Origin: a virus
Length of the DNA: 29,988 bases
IMG/VR virus record: IMGVR_UViG_3300020204_000253
Location: 1-29,988 of that record
Direction: 5' to 3' (one strand)
The notes under the pieces were generated by a model. That model was given only the letters and a program-made list of their open reading frames with translations, ran no database searches and was not told the DNA's origin. This document shows, piece by piece, positions 18,728-25,904 of the stretch. Position numbers and translations under genes: made by a program. How positions within the stretch are numbered: the first letter of the stretch is position 1; each line of letters starts with the position of its first letter.

Positions 18728-19672
18728 ATGAAAGTTAATACATTATGGACGGAAAAGCACAGACCGCAAACGATTGACAATTGTATCTTGCCTGACGATA
18801 TCAAGGCATCGTTTAAGGCGTTTGTTGACAAAAATGATCTGCCGAACATGTTGCTGACAGGTAAGCCTGGGATGGGCAAAACTACAATCGCCAAGGCTGT
18901 GTGTAATCAATTAAATTGTGATGTGATGGTTATAAATGGTTCTGACGAGGGTAGAACCATTGACACTCTGCGAGAGAAATTAAAGTCGTTCGCGTCAACT
19001 GTTTCTCTTTCAGGCGGCTTAAAGGTTATTATTATTGACGAGGCAGACTACATGAATGCCCAGTCGGTACAACCTGCGCTTCGTAATTTCATGGAAGAGT
19101 TTTCTTCTAATTGTAGGTTTATTCTTACCTGCAACTTTAAGATGAAGATTATTGATCCATTGATCTCGCGTTGCACCGTGTTCGAATTCAACATTCCCTC
19201 TTCACAGAAACCCAAACTAGCAGCGCAATTAATGAATCGCATTTCTAATATTCTGCAAGAAGAGGGTGTTGAGTTCGACAAGAAGGTTGTTGCGGAAGTT
19301 ATTATGAAATTCTATCCAGACTTTCGTAAAACTATCTCTGAGTTACAGCGTTATTCAACCCAGCGAGGAAAAATCGACGTTGGTATCCTTGCGGCGATTG
19401 AAGATGTAACAATCAAAGATCTAGTAAACTCGCTAAAGAGCAAAGACTTTGGTGGGATGCGGAAGTGGGTAAATGAGAATCTAGATAATGATCCTACACA
19501 GATTATACGTACTGTGTTTGATTCATTGGAGGATCATCTTGAACCTGCTTCTGTTCCTCAGGCGATTATTATTCTGGCTGATTATGCTCACAAGTCATGT
19601 TTTGTAGCAGACATGGAATTAAACCTTTCAGCGATGTTTATCCTAATCATGGCTGAATGCCAATTTAAATAA
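18728..19672 (+). CDS. 44: Clamp loader large subunit gp44
   Basis: A 314-aa AAA+ ATPase (T4 gp44 is 319 aa). WTEKHRPQTIDNCILP at the N-terminus, Walker A GKPGMGKT (45-52), Walker B IIIDEAD (101-107), SRC motif with arginine finger (147-149). Four gp44 with one gp62 load the gp45 ring onto primer-template ends. No ribosome binding site precedes the ATG, which lies 5 nt after the -10 box. In T4, gene 44 is a target of RegA repression, so an odd initiation region here matters for regulation. Confidence 0.96.
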   Translation: MKVNTLWTEKHRPQTIDNCILPDDIKASFKAFVDKNDLPNMLLTGKPGMGKTTIAKAVCNQLNCDVMVINGSDEGRTIDTLREKLKSFASTVSLSGGLKVIIIDEADYMNAQSVQPALRNFMEEFSSNCRFILTCNFKMKIIDPLISRCTVFEFNIPSSQKPKLAAQLMNRISNILQEEGVEFDKKVVAEVIMKFYPDFRKTISELQRYSTQRGKIDVGILAAIEDVTIKDLVNSLKSKDFGGMRKWVNENLDNDPTQIIRTVFDSLEDHLEPASVPQAIIILADYAHKSCFVADMELNLSAMFILIMAECQFK

Positions 19673-19675
19673 ACC

Positions 19676-20059
19676 ATGCCAGAGCTAAAAGACATTCTTA
19701 AGTCTATCAACATTACAAAGGACGAGGATCTGATTGACGATTACAACAAGTCAGATTACCCTCCCTTTGTTGTGAATAGATGCTTCTCGTATTATCCAGA
19801 CACGATCCTTCACGCAAATGAAATGAATATGCGTTCTGATCTAGATAAGAAACTACAGTATAAATATCTTCTGAACGCAGTTCGGAAGAAGAGTAGATTC
19901 TCTCCGTGGTTGAAATATAAGCTTCCTGAAGAGATCCAGTTGATCAAAGATTATTATGGTCTGTCAACTGCAAAAGCCAAAGAAGCACTTCCCCTGCTTT
20001 CAAAAGATGATTTAAAGAACATCAAACAGATTTTGGATAAAGGTGGAATTAAGAAATGA
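19676..20059 (+). CDS. 62: Clamp loader small subunit gp62
   Basis: A 127-aa protein, shorter than T4 gp62 (187 aa). MPELKDILKSINITKDEDLI, YPPFVVNRCFSYYPDTILHANEMN and LDKKLQYKYLLNAVRKKSRFSPW are the conserved gp62 segments. Starts 3 nt after gene 44 and overlaps regA by ATGA. Gp62 holds the gp44 tetramer and is needed for clamp loading. The C-terminal truncation relative to T4 probably removes the peripheral part only. Confidence 0.9.
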   Translation: MPELKDILKSINITKDEDLIDDYNKSDYPPFVVNRCFSYYPDTILHANEMNMRSDLDKKLQYKYLLNAVRKKSRFSPWLKYKLPEEIQLIKDYYGLSTAKAKEALPLLSKDDLKNIKQILDKGGIKK

Positions 20060-20445
20060 TTGAATCGCTAGTCGAGGTAACTCTAGATTCAAGGGACAAT
20101 TTTCTAAAAATAAAGGAAACCCTGACTAGAATTGGTATCGCCTCTAACAAAGAACGTAAATTATATCAGTCCTGTCATATCTTGCACAAACGTAGCAAGT
20201 ATTACATCGTGCATTTTAAAGAGTTGTTTGCTCTTGACGGACGCAAGTCTACTATGGATGATTCTGATATAGAACGTAGAAATGCTATTGCGATGCTATT
20301 AAACGAATGGGGTCTTTGCAAGATTGTTGATATGGAACAGGTAAAGAACTTCTGTCCCTATAACAAAATCAAGATCTTGTCGTATGGTGAAAAAGACAAG
20401 TGGGAATTGATCTCTAAATATTCTATTGGTAAAAAGAAATTTTAG
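20056..20445 (+). CDS. regA: RegA translational repressor
   Basis: A 129-aa protein that aligns by eye with T4 RegA (122 aa) over nearly the whole length: FLKIKETLTRIGIASNKERKLYQSCHILHKRSKYYIVHFKELF and DGRKSTMDD. RegA binds start regions of many early phage mRNAs, including genes 44, 45 and regA itself, and shuts off their translation. The ATG overlaps the gp62 stop (ATGA). Its targets here cannot be identified from a simple consensus. Confidence 0.96.
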   Translation: MIESLVEVTLDSRDNFLKIKETLTRIGIASNKERKLYQSCHILHKRSKYYIVHFKELFALDGRKSTMDDSDIERRNAIAMLLNEWGLCKIVDMEQVKNFCPYNKIKILSYGEKDKWELISKYSIGKKKF

Positions 20446-20456
20446 GGAGAACGAAT

Positions 20457-20816
20457 GTGACTTATAAGCCAACTGAGCGAAGTGCTAAAACAGCCTACAC
20501 GAAGTTGAATAAAGCCATATTTAATTCCCAACTACCGCCATCTTCTTATATTGATTTTGATATCGGAGAGATTCCGATGAAGTGGTGGGCTTATTGTGAG
20601 TACAAAAAGATAACAGGATTTAAGATAAAGTTACTTCCTGAATACGTCAATCGCGATTTCTTTATTGCAATTCTGGCGCACGAAATGGTCCATGTGTGGG
20701 AACAGTTAACCTATTCCCGAATGACACATGGACCTAATTTCTTTTCGTTTAAAGATGTATTCGAATTGAACGATATCGAGCTAACTCGATGCTACGATCA
20801 CGAAGACTTTGTTTAA
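20457..20816 (+). CDS. SprT-like zinc metalloprotease domain protein
   Basis: A 119-aa protein with AHEMVHVWEQ (HExxH at residues 75-79), followed by HGPNFFSF, the third-ligand region of SprT-like zincins. The start is GTG at 20457; the nearby ATG at 20455 is followed at once by TGA. AGGGAG lies 7 nt upstream of the GTG. Cellular SprT/Spartan proteins cleave DNA-bound proteins, so a role near the replication block would make sense, but it is inferred. It is the last rightward gene, ending 4 nt before the convergent 447-aa gene. Confidence 0.8.
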   Translation: MTYKPTERSAKTAYTKLNKAIFNSQLPPSSYIDFDIGEIPMKWWAYCEYKKITGFKIKLLPEYVNRDFFIAILAHEMVHVWEQLTYSRMTHGPNFFSFKDVFELNDIELTRCYDHEDFV

Positions 20817-20820
20817 AGTC

Positions 20821-22164
20821 TTATGATTTGGTTTTTATGAATCCAAGTTTATTCCCGCCTGAGTAACCAGCCCAACCAAAAACGAACTTAGCGTCCCTGA
20901 ACTTGGCCAAAGAAAACGTTATCGTTTTGGGTTTGATCGAAATATTCACTTGCGAGGCTTCAACTAAATTTGCTATCTTATTTAGTACATCAAGATAGGG
21001 TTTTCGGATATTGAGTTCTCGCCTCAGGGATTCGCCTAGCGGACCAACAATCAGGCGATTTGGTTCTCTACCCGATTCAAACATTTTCTCCGTTGGTCTA
21101 GAATTCGCCTTGGTGTAGAAAGTACTTAGTTGTTTTTTGAGTTGTTGCGCTGTTTTATTTTTAGCCCATTCATCTATTTTCTTGTTTGTGATTTTCGCAA
21201 CAGGCACGTTCATCACCTTAGACAACTCTTTAATCGCATCAGTTTGTAATATACGGTGGCCTTCAATCATCCCGTCTTTCATCGAAAGGGATATGATTTT
21301 TCTCAAAGAAGAAATGATTTCTGATTCTTCGGTTGTGAAGTTTAATTCAATCCCTGTTGCTTTGGTTGGGTTCTTGATAACATCGTCGATGCTATCAAGA
21401 ATATTACCGATGGAAACCTTCGATCCGCCTTCGGATTTAACTGAATATGGTTCCAGAGTTTTCTTACTGACACCATAGAGATCGATGAAAGGTAAGTTTG
21501 AAATATCTGGAAATTTGATTTTTGTCAATCCTGTTTCATTATTCAGTAGCCAAATAGCACTCAAGATCTCACCGAAGTCTTTTGAAATAACGTTCAACTC
21601 ACTCAAGAATTTTTCTGGGACGGTAATATTGAACGAACTTCCCTTACCGTTGACTGTTTTAGCAAGGTATACCAAAAATTTCTTTTCTTCTGGTTTTAGC
21701 TTTTTGTTCGTTTCAAGAAGAGAAATGATACCGTCGCTTGTCAAGGTCTTGTCGGCGAACCCCAAGCTATCTGGGGTCAACTCTTTATTCGCGAATATAA
21801 CGGAAGTTGTCTCTCCTCCTCGAGTTTTACTGCCTTTAAGGAAATAAGAATCTGCAAGAGACTTAGATAACATCACTTGGAACTTATCACCAGATTCGTC
21901 TTGTAGCCCAATCCAAACAGGTTTTTTCGTGGTGCTGACTTTGGTAGGATAGACTTGAGTTATATTTTTATCTTTCTCAGGACCAATGAATAACACCGTG
22001 AACAGAGTTCCTTCTTTGTAGGGTCCGATGACGAAGGGTTTGTTTAGGCGCACAACTGAACCTTCAGGGTAATTATCTGGGTGTGAACCGAGATTCGCCT
22101 CTTCTAGCTCTTCTGCTTCTTGTAAGATTGCTTTAAACTTTTTGAACGACAACATCTTTCCCAT
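20821..22164 (-). CDS. Large hypothetical late protein with possible capsid-targeting N-terminus
   Basis: 447 aa from the ATG at 22164 (MGKMLSFKKFKAILQEAEELEEAN); a longer frame from 22236 would overlap gene 19. The N-terminus looks like the amphipathic capsid-targeting peptide of T4 internal proteins (MKTYQEFIAEA), and LQE-A fits the T4 prohead protease rule (L/I-x-E). The remaining sequence is mixed alpha/beta, with a C-terminal KTITFSLAKFRDAKFVFGWAGYSGG. It could be an internal or ejected head protein. No family assigned. Confidence 0.6.
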   Translation of the reverse strand: MGKMLSFKKFKAILQEAEELEEANLGSHPDNYPEGSVVRLNKPFVIGPYKEGTLFTVLFIGPEKDKNITQVYPTKVSTTKKPVWIGLQDESGDKFQVMLSKSLADSYFLKGSKTRGGETTSVIFANKELTPDSLGFADKTLTSDGIISLLETNKKLKPEEKKFLVYLAKTVNGKGSSFNITVPEKFLSELNVISKDFGEILSAIWLLNNETGLTKIKFPDISNLPFIDLYGVSKKTLEPYSVKSEGGSKVSIGNILDSIDDVIKNPTKATGIELNFTTEESEIISSLRKIISLSMKDGMIEGHRILQTDAIKELSKVMNVPVAKITNKKIDEWAKNKTAQQLKKQLSTFYTKANSRPTEKMFESGREPNRLIVGPLGESLRRELNIRKPYLDVLNKIANLVEASQVNISIKPKTITFSLAKFRDAKFVFGWAGYSGGNKLGFIKTKS

Positions 22165-22192
22165 CTCTGTTTTGGTCCTTTTTAGATTTTTG

Positions 22193-22693
22193 TTATAATG
22201 ACTCGATAGTGAAGTGTGAATAATTAAATGTAACATCAGAAGTCACAACTGTTGCGTCAGTTGCCTGTGCATCATAGGAAAGTGCTCCGAGTGAAGTTGG
22301 CCAACAATCAACGAAAGTAACTTTTACAATAGGGTTGTACTTATTAGATAGAATAGTTAACTGTCCATCTGAATATTGATTCTGATTTTGATTTTTGTAT
22401 AGCTTATATGCTTCAGTATCTGTTGTTCTGCCAAGACCACTCATCCAGTTCAAGAGTTCTTTGTAGTTTGCTAGGTTCTCTTGGACGATGTAGTTTAACG
22501 TTAGAGTCTCGAAGTTAAGCTTGTCACCTGGGATTGGCCTATCACGAAAAGGAGTAGGGTGTACAACTGAGTTCAAAGAAACAGGTGGTAGACTAACCGA
22601 GTAAGAAGTAAAGGTGACGTTCCGGATCTTGTCAAACGTCATCTTAAATAACGGTTGCAACGAACGATCATATGTAGATGGCGTAAAGGACAT
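22193..22693 (-). CDS. 19: Tail tube protein, gp19-like
   Basis: A 166-aa protein (T4 gp19 is 163 aa). MSFTPSTYDRSLQPLFKMTF..., PTPFRDRPIPGDKLNFETLTLNYIVQENLANYKELLNWMSGLG and VKVTFVDCWPTSLGALSYDAQATDATVVTSDVTFNYSHFTIE fit the tube-protein family of T4-type and cyanomyovirus phages, where hexamers stack to form the inner tail tube. The related baseplate tube protein gp54 has the same fold, so a tube-initiator role is not excluded. It lies in the second late block, 28 nt upstream of the 447-aa gene. Confidence 0.75.
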   Translation of the reverse strand: MSFTPSTYDRSLQPLFKMTFDKIRNVTFTSYSVSLPPVSLNSVVHPTPFRDRPIPGDKLNFETLTLNYIVQENLANYKELLNWMSGLGRTTDTEAYKLYKNQNQNQYSDGQLTILSNKYNPIVKVTFVDCWPTSLGALSYDAQATDATVVTSDVTFNYSHFTIESL

Positions 22694-22957
22694 TTAGCTC
22701 TCTCTTATCTTTAACTTTAACTTACTGTTACCCTTCCACAATCGGTGGAAAATCATTGCTGGGATAAAGCAAACATCACCTACTTTTAGTTCATAAGGTA
22801 ACTGGTTGTCGAACTGCAACTTCCAACCTTCGCCTTCTAGAACTTCTACTTCACGGTCTAGTTTGTCTCGGTGCCAATACAACTCAGTCACATCAACGTC
22901 TTCGTTGAACTCGCGTATAAAAAGGGAATCTTCTAGTTTGGTATCCAAAAATGTCAT
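22694..22957 (-). CDS. Small cupin-like protein
   Basis: 87 aa: LYWHRDKLDREVEVLEGEGWKLQF, then YELKVGDVCFIPAMIFHRLWKG. The HxD/E...G...H spacing and small beta-barrel pattern fit a cupin fold. Similar proteins occur next to tail genes in cyanomyoviruses. Role unknown; metal-binding His residues (H24 and the C-terminal FHRL) are present, so an enzymatic or stabilising function is possible. The stop abuts the gene 19 start. Confidence 0.7.
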   Translation of the reverse strand: MTFLDTKLEDSLFIREFNEDVDVTELYWHRDKLDREVEVLEGEGWKLQFDNQLPYELKVGDVCFIPAMIFHRLWKGNSKLKLKIRES

Positions 22958-22973
22958 AGTATGATATTATTTA

Positions 22974-23504
22974 TTACCAGAAAAAATTCCCTCCGCCGCT
23001 TAAACCCAAGCTTTTCGCCCACCATGGCAAACGACACGACCAGTATCCAGGAGTTGTCTTATCCTTTGTTAATTCACATTTGTGTCTAGCAGCAAAAGAC
23101 TTTCTAGCTTCTGGGTCGTTAATTTTAGCTTTTAGTCCTGAGGTATCACCGAACTCAATTTTTATGACATTACCGTTTTTATTTTTTACATAGACATAGA
23201 ACTTTTTGTTGCCGCCACGTTTTGGTTTATTTAACTCAACTTCTTTGCCTTTGTATTCAGCTTCAGCGATAAACGGAAGGTCCAGAGGAACTTCTTTACT
23301 TTTGTAGATACCAAACGTTCCGATATCAGTAGCCAAGATTTCTCTGTCAGTCTCCGATAGATCTAACAATTCCTGTAATTCTCTGGCTTCATTAATAAGA
23401 TCAAAGTAAGACTGAGACCCATATCTGAATACGTTTTCAGACAGAGGAATCTTGTTTTCCAGGTGATAGGAAAGTGAATTGGAATATTCGGAAAATGATT
23501 TCAT
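22974..23504 (-). CDS. Conserved phage protein with C-terminal RKSFxARHxC module
   Basis: 176 aa, MKSFSEYSNSLSYHLENKIPLSENV... The N-terminal peptide again resembles a capsid-targeting sequence (LSE-N as a possible prohead protease site). The C-terminal module IEFGDTSGLKAKINDP-ARKSFAARHKCELTKDK-YWSCRLPWWAKSLGLSGG is a module I recognise in proteins of many tailed phages, often as the end of larger head-associated proteins. Cys and His residues could bind metal. Function unknown, probably head related. Confidence 0.6.
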   Translation of the reverse strand: MKSFSEYSNSLSYHLENKIPLSENVFRYGSQSYFDLINEARELQELLDLSETDREILATDIGTFGIYKSKEVPLDLPFIAEAEYKGKEVELNKPKRGGNKKFYVYVKNKNGNVIKIEFGDTSGLKAKINDPEARKSFAARHKCELTKDKTTPGYWSCRLPWWAKSLGLSGGGNFFW

Positions 23505-23512
23505 AGAGATCC

Positions 23513-23896
23513 TTACTTTTTGTATTCCCAGTTGTTACATACCCTGAATTCAGTAGCAATAAATTTGTGTTTTGAACAATATGCCTTTTTACCAGCTTTA
23601 ACACAGGGACGGCATTTCATTAACATAGAAAAGATACCAGACTTAAGACAGTTGTTAGTATCAGGGGATGTATCAAAATGTTCGCAAGAGGTACATCTTC
23701 TCTTTCTTGCTTCGTCTGTAGTTACTTCCCACCGCGTTGCCTTTTCTTCCCAGAATAGAGAATTTGATGCAGTAACATCTCTAGGCCCAAACGAAATCTG
23801 TGTATTCATCACCGCGCGATTTAGATTTTCAGCATGAACCATTACATTCACTGTTGCAGGAGGGCAACATTTTTTTTCTGACATATTTTCTGACAT
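23513..23896 (-). CDS. Cysteine-rich late protein
   Basis: 127 aa, MSENMSEKKCCPPATVNVMVHAENLNRAVMNTQISFG... The C-terminal half has an ordered Cys/His array (RRCTSCEHFD, NNCLK, KCRPCVKAGKKAYCSKHK, RVCNNWE) that probably binds a metal or an iron-sulfur cluster. The first ATG at 23896 coincides with the expected start of transcription from the late promoter; a second ATG at 23884 is possible. No family recognised. Confidence 0.6.
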   Translation of the reverse strand: MSENMSEKKCCPPATVNVMVHAENLNRAVMNTQISFGPRDVTASNSLFWEEKATRWEVTTDEARKRRCTSCEHFDTSPDTNNCLKSGIFSMLMKCRPCVKAGKKAYCSKHKFIATEFRVCNNWEYKK

Positions 23897-23901
23897 ATAT
23901 C

Positions 23902-23909
23902 TATTTATA
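23902..23909 (-). promoter_or_regulatory. T4-type late promoter abutting the start codon
   Basis: Minus strand TATAAATA, followed by GATAT and the ATG at 23896. The normal late start site falls on the ATG itself, so the late mRNA would be leaderless. The box overlaps the stop codon of the upstream RuvC-like gene. Confidence 0.75.
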
Positions 23910-24441
23910 AATTAGAGACAGCGTATTTACAAAGAAAAAAAGCGTCAACTATATCAGAAATCGGTGAGTCTGTTTTCTTTAACCCGAAAATCCATTTCAG
24001 GTCAACGGTTTCTTGCTCCTTAAAAGATTCGTACATGGCTTCTTTGTTGGCGTTACCTTTACCAGTAGCAAACTTTTTTAGCGTGGCAGGAGAAATCTTT
24101 GAATAATAAATGTTCTTTTTCCAGAGATTGTACTGAAGAACTTGTGTATTTTCGGCGATATGAAACACTTTACCCTTAGCAGCAAAGGCGTAGTCCTCGA
24201 TATAAATCTTTTTCGAGGATTCTATGTTCGGTATAAAGAAAGAAGCGATATTATGATAACGTTCGTTCGTGTCGTGCCACTTAGGATGAGATTGGAAATA
24301 CATGTTAACAGGTAACTGACACTTTAACTTCTTATCAGACATTACATAGAACTGACAATTGTAAAAAGAAAAAGGGTGTGCGTCGTTGTAAACGCACACC
24401 GCAGGTGATGTGAGAGAATAATCAATTCCTGTATAAATCAT
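23905..24441 (-). CDS. RuvC-like Holliday junction resolvase
   Basis: A 178-aa RNase-H-fold nuclease. GIDYSLTSPAVCV supplies D7, KIYIEDYAF supplies E82, and DIVDAFFLCKYA supplies the C-terminal D163/D166. These match the DxS...E...D/DxxD acidic tetrad of RuvC. T4 itself uses the unrelated gp49 (endonuclease VII) to resolve branched DNA before packaging, so this is likely its replacement. Its place in the late block fits that timing. Confidence 0.85.
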   Translation of the reverse strand: MIYTGIDYSLTSPAVCVYNDAHPFSFYNCQFYVMSDKKLKCQLPVNMYFQSHPKWHDTNERYHNIASFFIPNIESSKKIYIEDYAFAAKGKVFHIAENTQVLQYNLWKKNIYYSKISPATLKKFATGKGNANKEAMYESFKEQETVDLKWIFGLKKTDSPISDIVDAFFLCKYAVSNL

Positions 24442-24461
24442 GTAAAAAAAAGATTAAACTT

Positions 24462-24791
24462 CTATAGAGTCCATGGTGCATCTTTTCTGATAAAGGGCGG
24501 ATTTGTTTGAAATTTAATTTGTTCTGCAATAGCATTTTCAAAAGCTGAAATTGCAGTATAACCTATACTTGTCTCAACCCATTTTTCTACTGTTTCTTTT
24601 GTGAGCGACGAATATGGATAAAACTTTGCTGGATCTGGTGCAGGAAGCTGGCAAGAACCTCTTTGATCTCCGAAGACGCCGTTCTTGTCTGTGCCTTTAA
24701 ACTGCCAGTGTACGATGTATAAAACATCAGTCAATCCATTTTCAGATGGCTTAACCATTAAATCGCTAAAATACCATTCGTAAGTTATCAT
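24462..24791 (-). CDS. Conserved hypothetical late protein
   Basis: 109 aa: MITYEWYFSDLMVKPSENGLTDVLYIVHWQFKGTDKNGVFGDQRG..., then LTKETVEKWVETSIG and a C-terminal helix ending APWTL. This beta-strand-then-helix layout is typical of a small protein family of T4-type phages (DUF7936-like, tentative). AAGGA precedes the ATG. Function unknown; it sits next to the adhesin-like gene, so a structural or fibre-assembly role is possible. Confidence 0.65.
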   Translation of the reverse strand: MITYEWYFSDLMVKPSENGLTDVLYIVHWQFKGTDKNGVFGDQRGSCQLPAPDPAKFYPYSSLTKETVEKWVETSIGYTAISAFENAIAEQIKFQTNPPFIRKDAPWTL

Positions 24792-24820
24792 ATATTTCCT
24801 TTTCTTTTTTTATTATCTGT

Positions 24821-25528
24821 TTACCAAGTTAACGTCACTTGTCCTCTAGCTCCAGAGCCTCCCCAGTACGTTTCCTGGTTTGTCGATGCACCTCCTCCAC
24901 CTCCACCACCTGGAATTTGGCCGTTGCCAGCGTAGTTGGCATACGTGATCTGGTCGCACCCACCGTAAGAGTAATTACCACCCGTGCCGCCATTGCCACC
25001 TACGCCGTAACCAGAAACGGTTCCCGCTTTACCTCCAGCACCTCCATTCCACCAATAATAATCGTAATATGCCCACTGTGGTACACCCCACTCGTTAAAC
25101 CCCAAAAAACATGAATCGGTGCCAGAGTTGGAGTCGCCATTTCCACCGTTTGCACCATTTGATACAAGTGAACCTACACCGCCTCCTCCAGTTTGGCCGT
25201 TGCCGCCGCCACCCGAGATTATATTTACGTTATTAAAATAACTCGGAGAACCATTCTTGACCTGCAAATATTGATTTCCACCCGATCCAACAACTACAGT
25301 ATATGTATTACCAGGAACAACAGCTACTGAACCGTATCCAAAACCTCCTCCTCCGCCCCCAGCCATGGGCGGGTAATCATGTATATTCGATCCAGCCGCG
25401 CCGCCTCCCCAACATTGCGCAGTAATTAAAAAAACATCCGGAGGAACAGTAAAAGTAAAAGTCCCGACAGTAGTAAAAGCCTGACTTCCAGATTTATAAT
25501 TTGTACCAATCATTAATCGTTGTGACAT
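24821..25528 (-). CDS. Glycine-rich tail adhesin-like protein
   Basis: A 235-aa protein with an N-terminal beta domain (FTTVGTFTFTVPPDVFLITAQCWGGG) and then long polyglycine segments (AGGGGGGFGYG, SGGGGNGQTGGGGVG, GAGGKAG, GNGGTGG, PGGGGGGGAS), ending GARGQVTLTW. Polyglycine-rich tail-tip adhesins such as gp38 of S16/T2 fold into packed PGII helices with variable receptor-binding loops between them. The aromatic linkers (DYYWWNGG, QETYWGG) could be the receptor-facing loops. Host-range determinant by inference. Confidence 0.75.
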   Translation of the reverse strand: MSQRLMIGTNYKSGSQAFTTVGTFTFTVPPDVFLITAQCWGGGAAGSNIHDYPPMAGGGGGGFGYGSVAVVPGNTYTVVVGSGGNQYLQVKNGSPSYFNNVNIISGGGGNGQTGGGGVGSLVSNGANGGNGDSNSGTDSCFLGFNEWGVPQWAYYDYYWWNGGAGGKAGTVSGYGVGGNGGTGGNYSYGGCDQITYANYAGNGQIPGGGGGGGASTNQETYWGGSGARGQVTLTW

Positions 25529-25534
25529 AGTACT

Positions 25535-25870
25535 TTAACTTAAACCATTTCCGCCAATTACAAAGGTGTTTGATGCGACACACAAAATAGTAGCCAGTCC
25601 TCTTTGTGTCAGAGTTCTATTTCCAGTCGTCCCGCTGCCAGCCAGATACATTACTGTACCAGCAGCTTGATTGATTAGTTGACTTGTAGCCGAGTTGTTA
25701 TAAATAGTAACTGCATTCCCGATACTGAATACACCAGCAGGAACTATTATGCCTCCAGTTGTAATACTAATATGCTTGCCTGTATCAGTGGCTATTAATG
25801 TATATGTTGCCGTTTTTGCGTTTTGTGTGACTACTGCAGGATTACTTATAAAATCTGTTAAATTCGCCAT
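25535..25870 (-). CDS. Short tail-fibre-associated protein
   Basis: 111 aa: MANLTDFISNPAVVTQNAKTATYTLIATDTGKHISITTGG... ending NRTLTQRGLATILCVASNTFVIGGNGLS. This beta-rich unit resembles the C-terminal tip domain found at the end of many phage tail fibres, here as a separate gene. Near-consensus late promoter upstream, AAGGAAAA before the ATG. It lies between the fibre-like gene and the glycine-rich gene, so it may connect or cap the fibre. Confidence 0.7.
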   Translation of the reverse strand: MANLTDFISNPAVVTQNAKTATYTLIATDTGKHISITTGGIIVPAGVFSIGNAVTIYNNSATSQLINQAAGTVMYLAGSGTTGNRTLTQRGLATILCVASNTFVIGGNGLS

Positions 25871-25896
25871 TTTAATTTTCCTTTATTTCCTTAAAC

Positions 25897-25904
25897 TATT
25901 TATG
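25897..25904 (-). promoter_or_regulatory. Near-consensus late promoter overlapping a stop codon
   Basis: Minus strand CATAAATAGTTTAAGG: one mismatch to TATAAATA, but the following GTTT is the same as in the late promoters at 3398 and 3860. The TAA inside it is the stop of the upstream fibre-like gene. Confidence 0.55.

Noticed and set aside
19859-19866. TATAAATA on the plus strand inside gene 62
   Set aside because: Encodes QYKYL within a conserved part of gp62 and has no late gene start close downstream; probably chance.
22165-22236. Longer start for the 447-aa late protein
   Set aside because: Would overlap gene 19 and hide the capsid-targeting-like N-terminus.
22966-22974. AATAAATA-like late box before the cupin-like gene
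   Set aside because: Lacks the first T and the GTTT extension, and the region is generally AT-rich.
25699-25706. TATAAATA on the plus strand inside the fibre-tip gene
   Set aside because: Antisense to a leftward late gene with no rightward gene after it; an antisense transcript cannot be excluded but nothing supports it.
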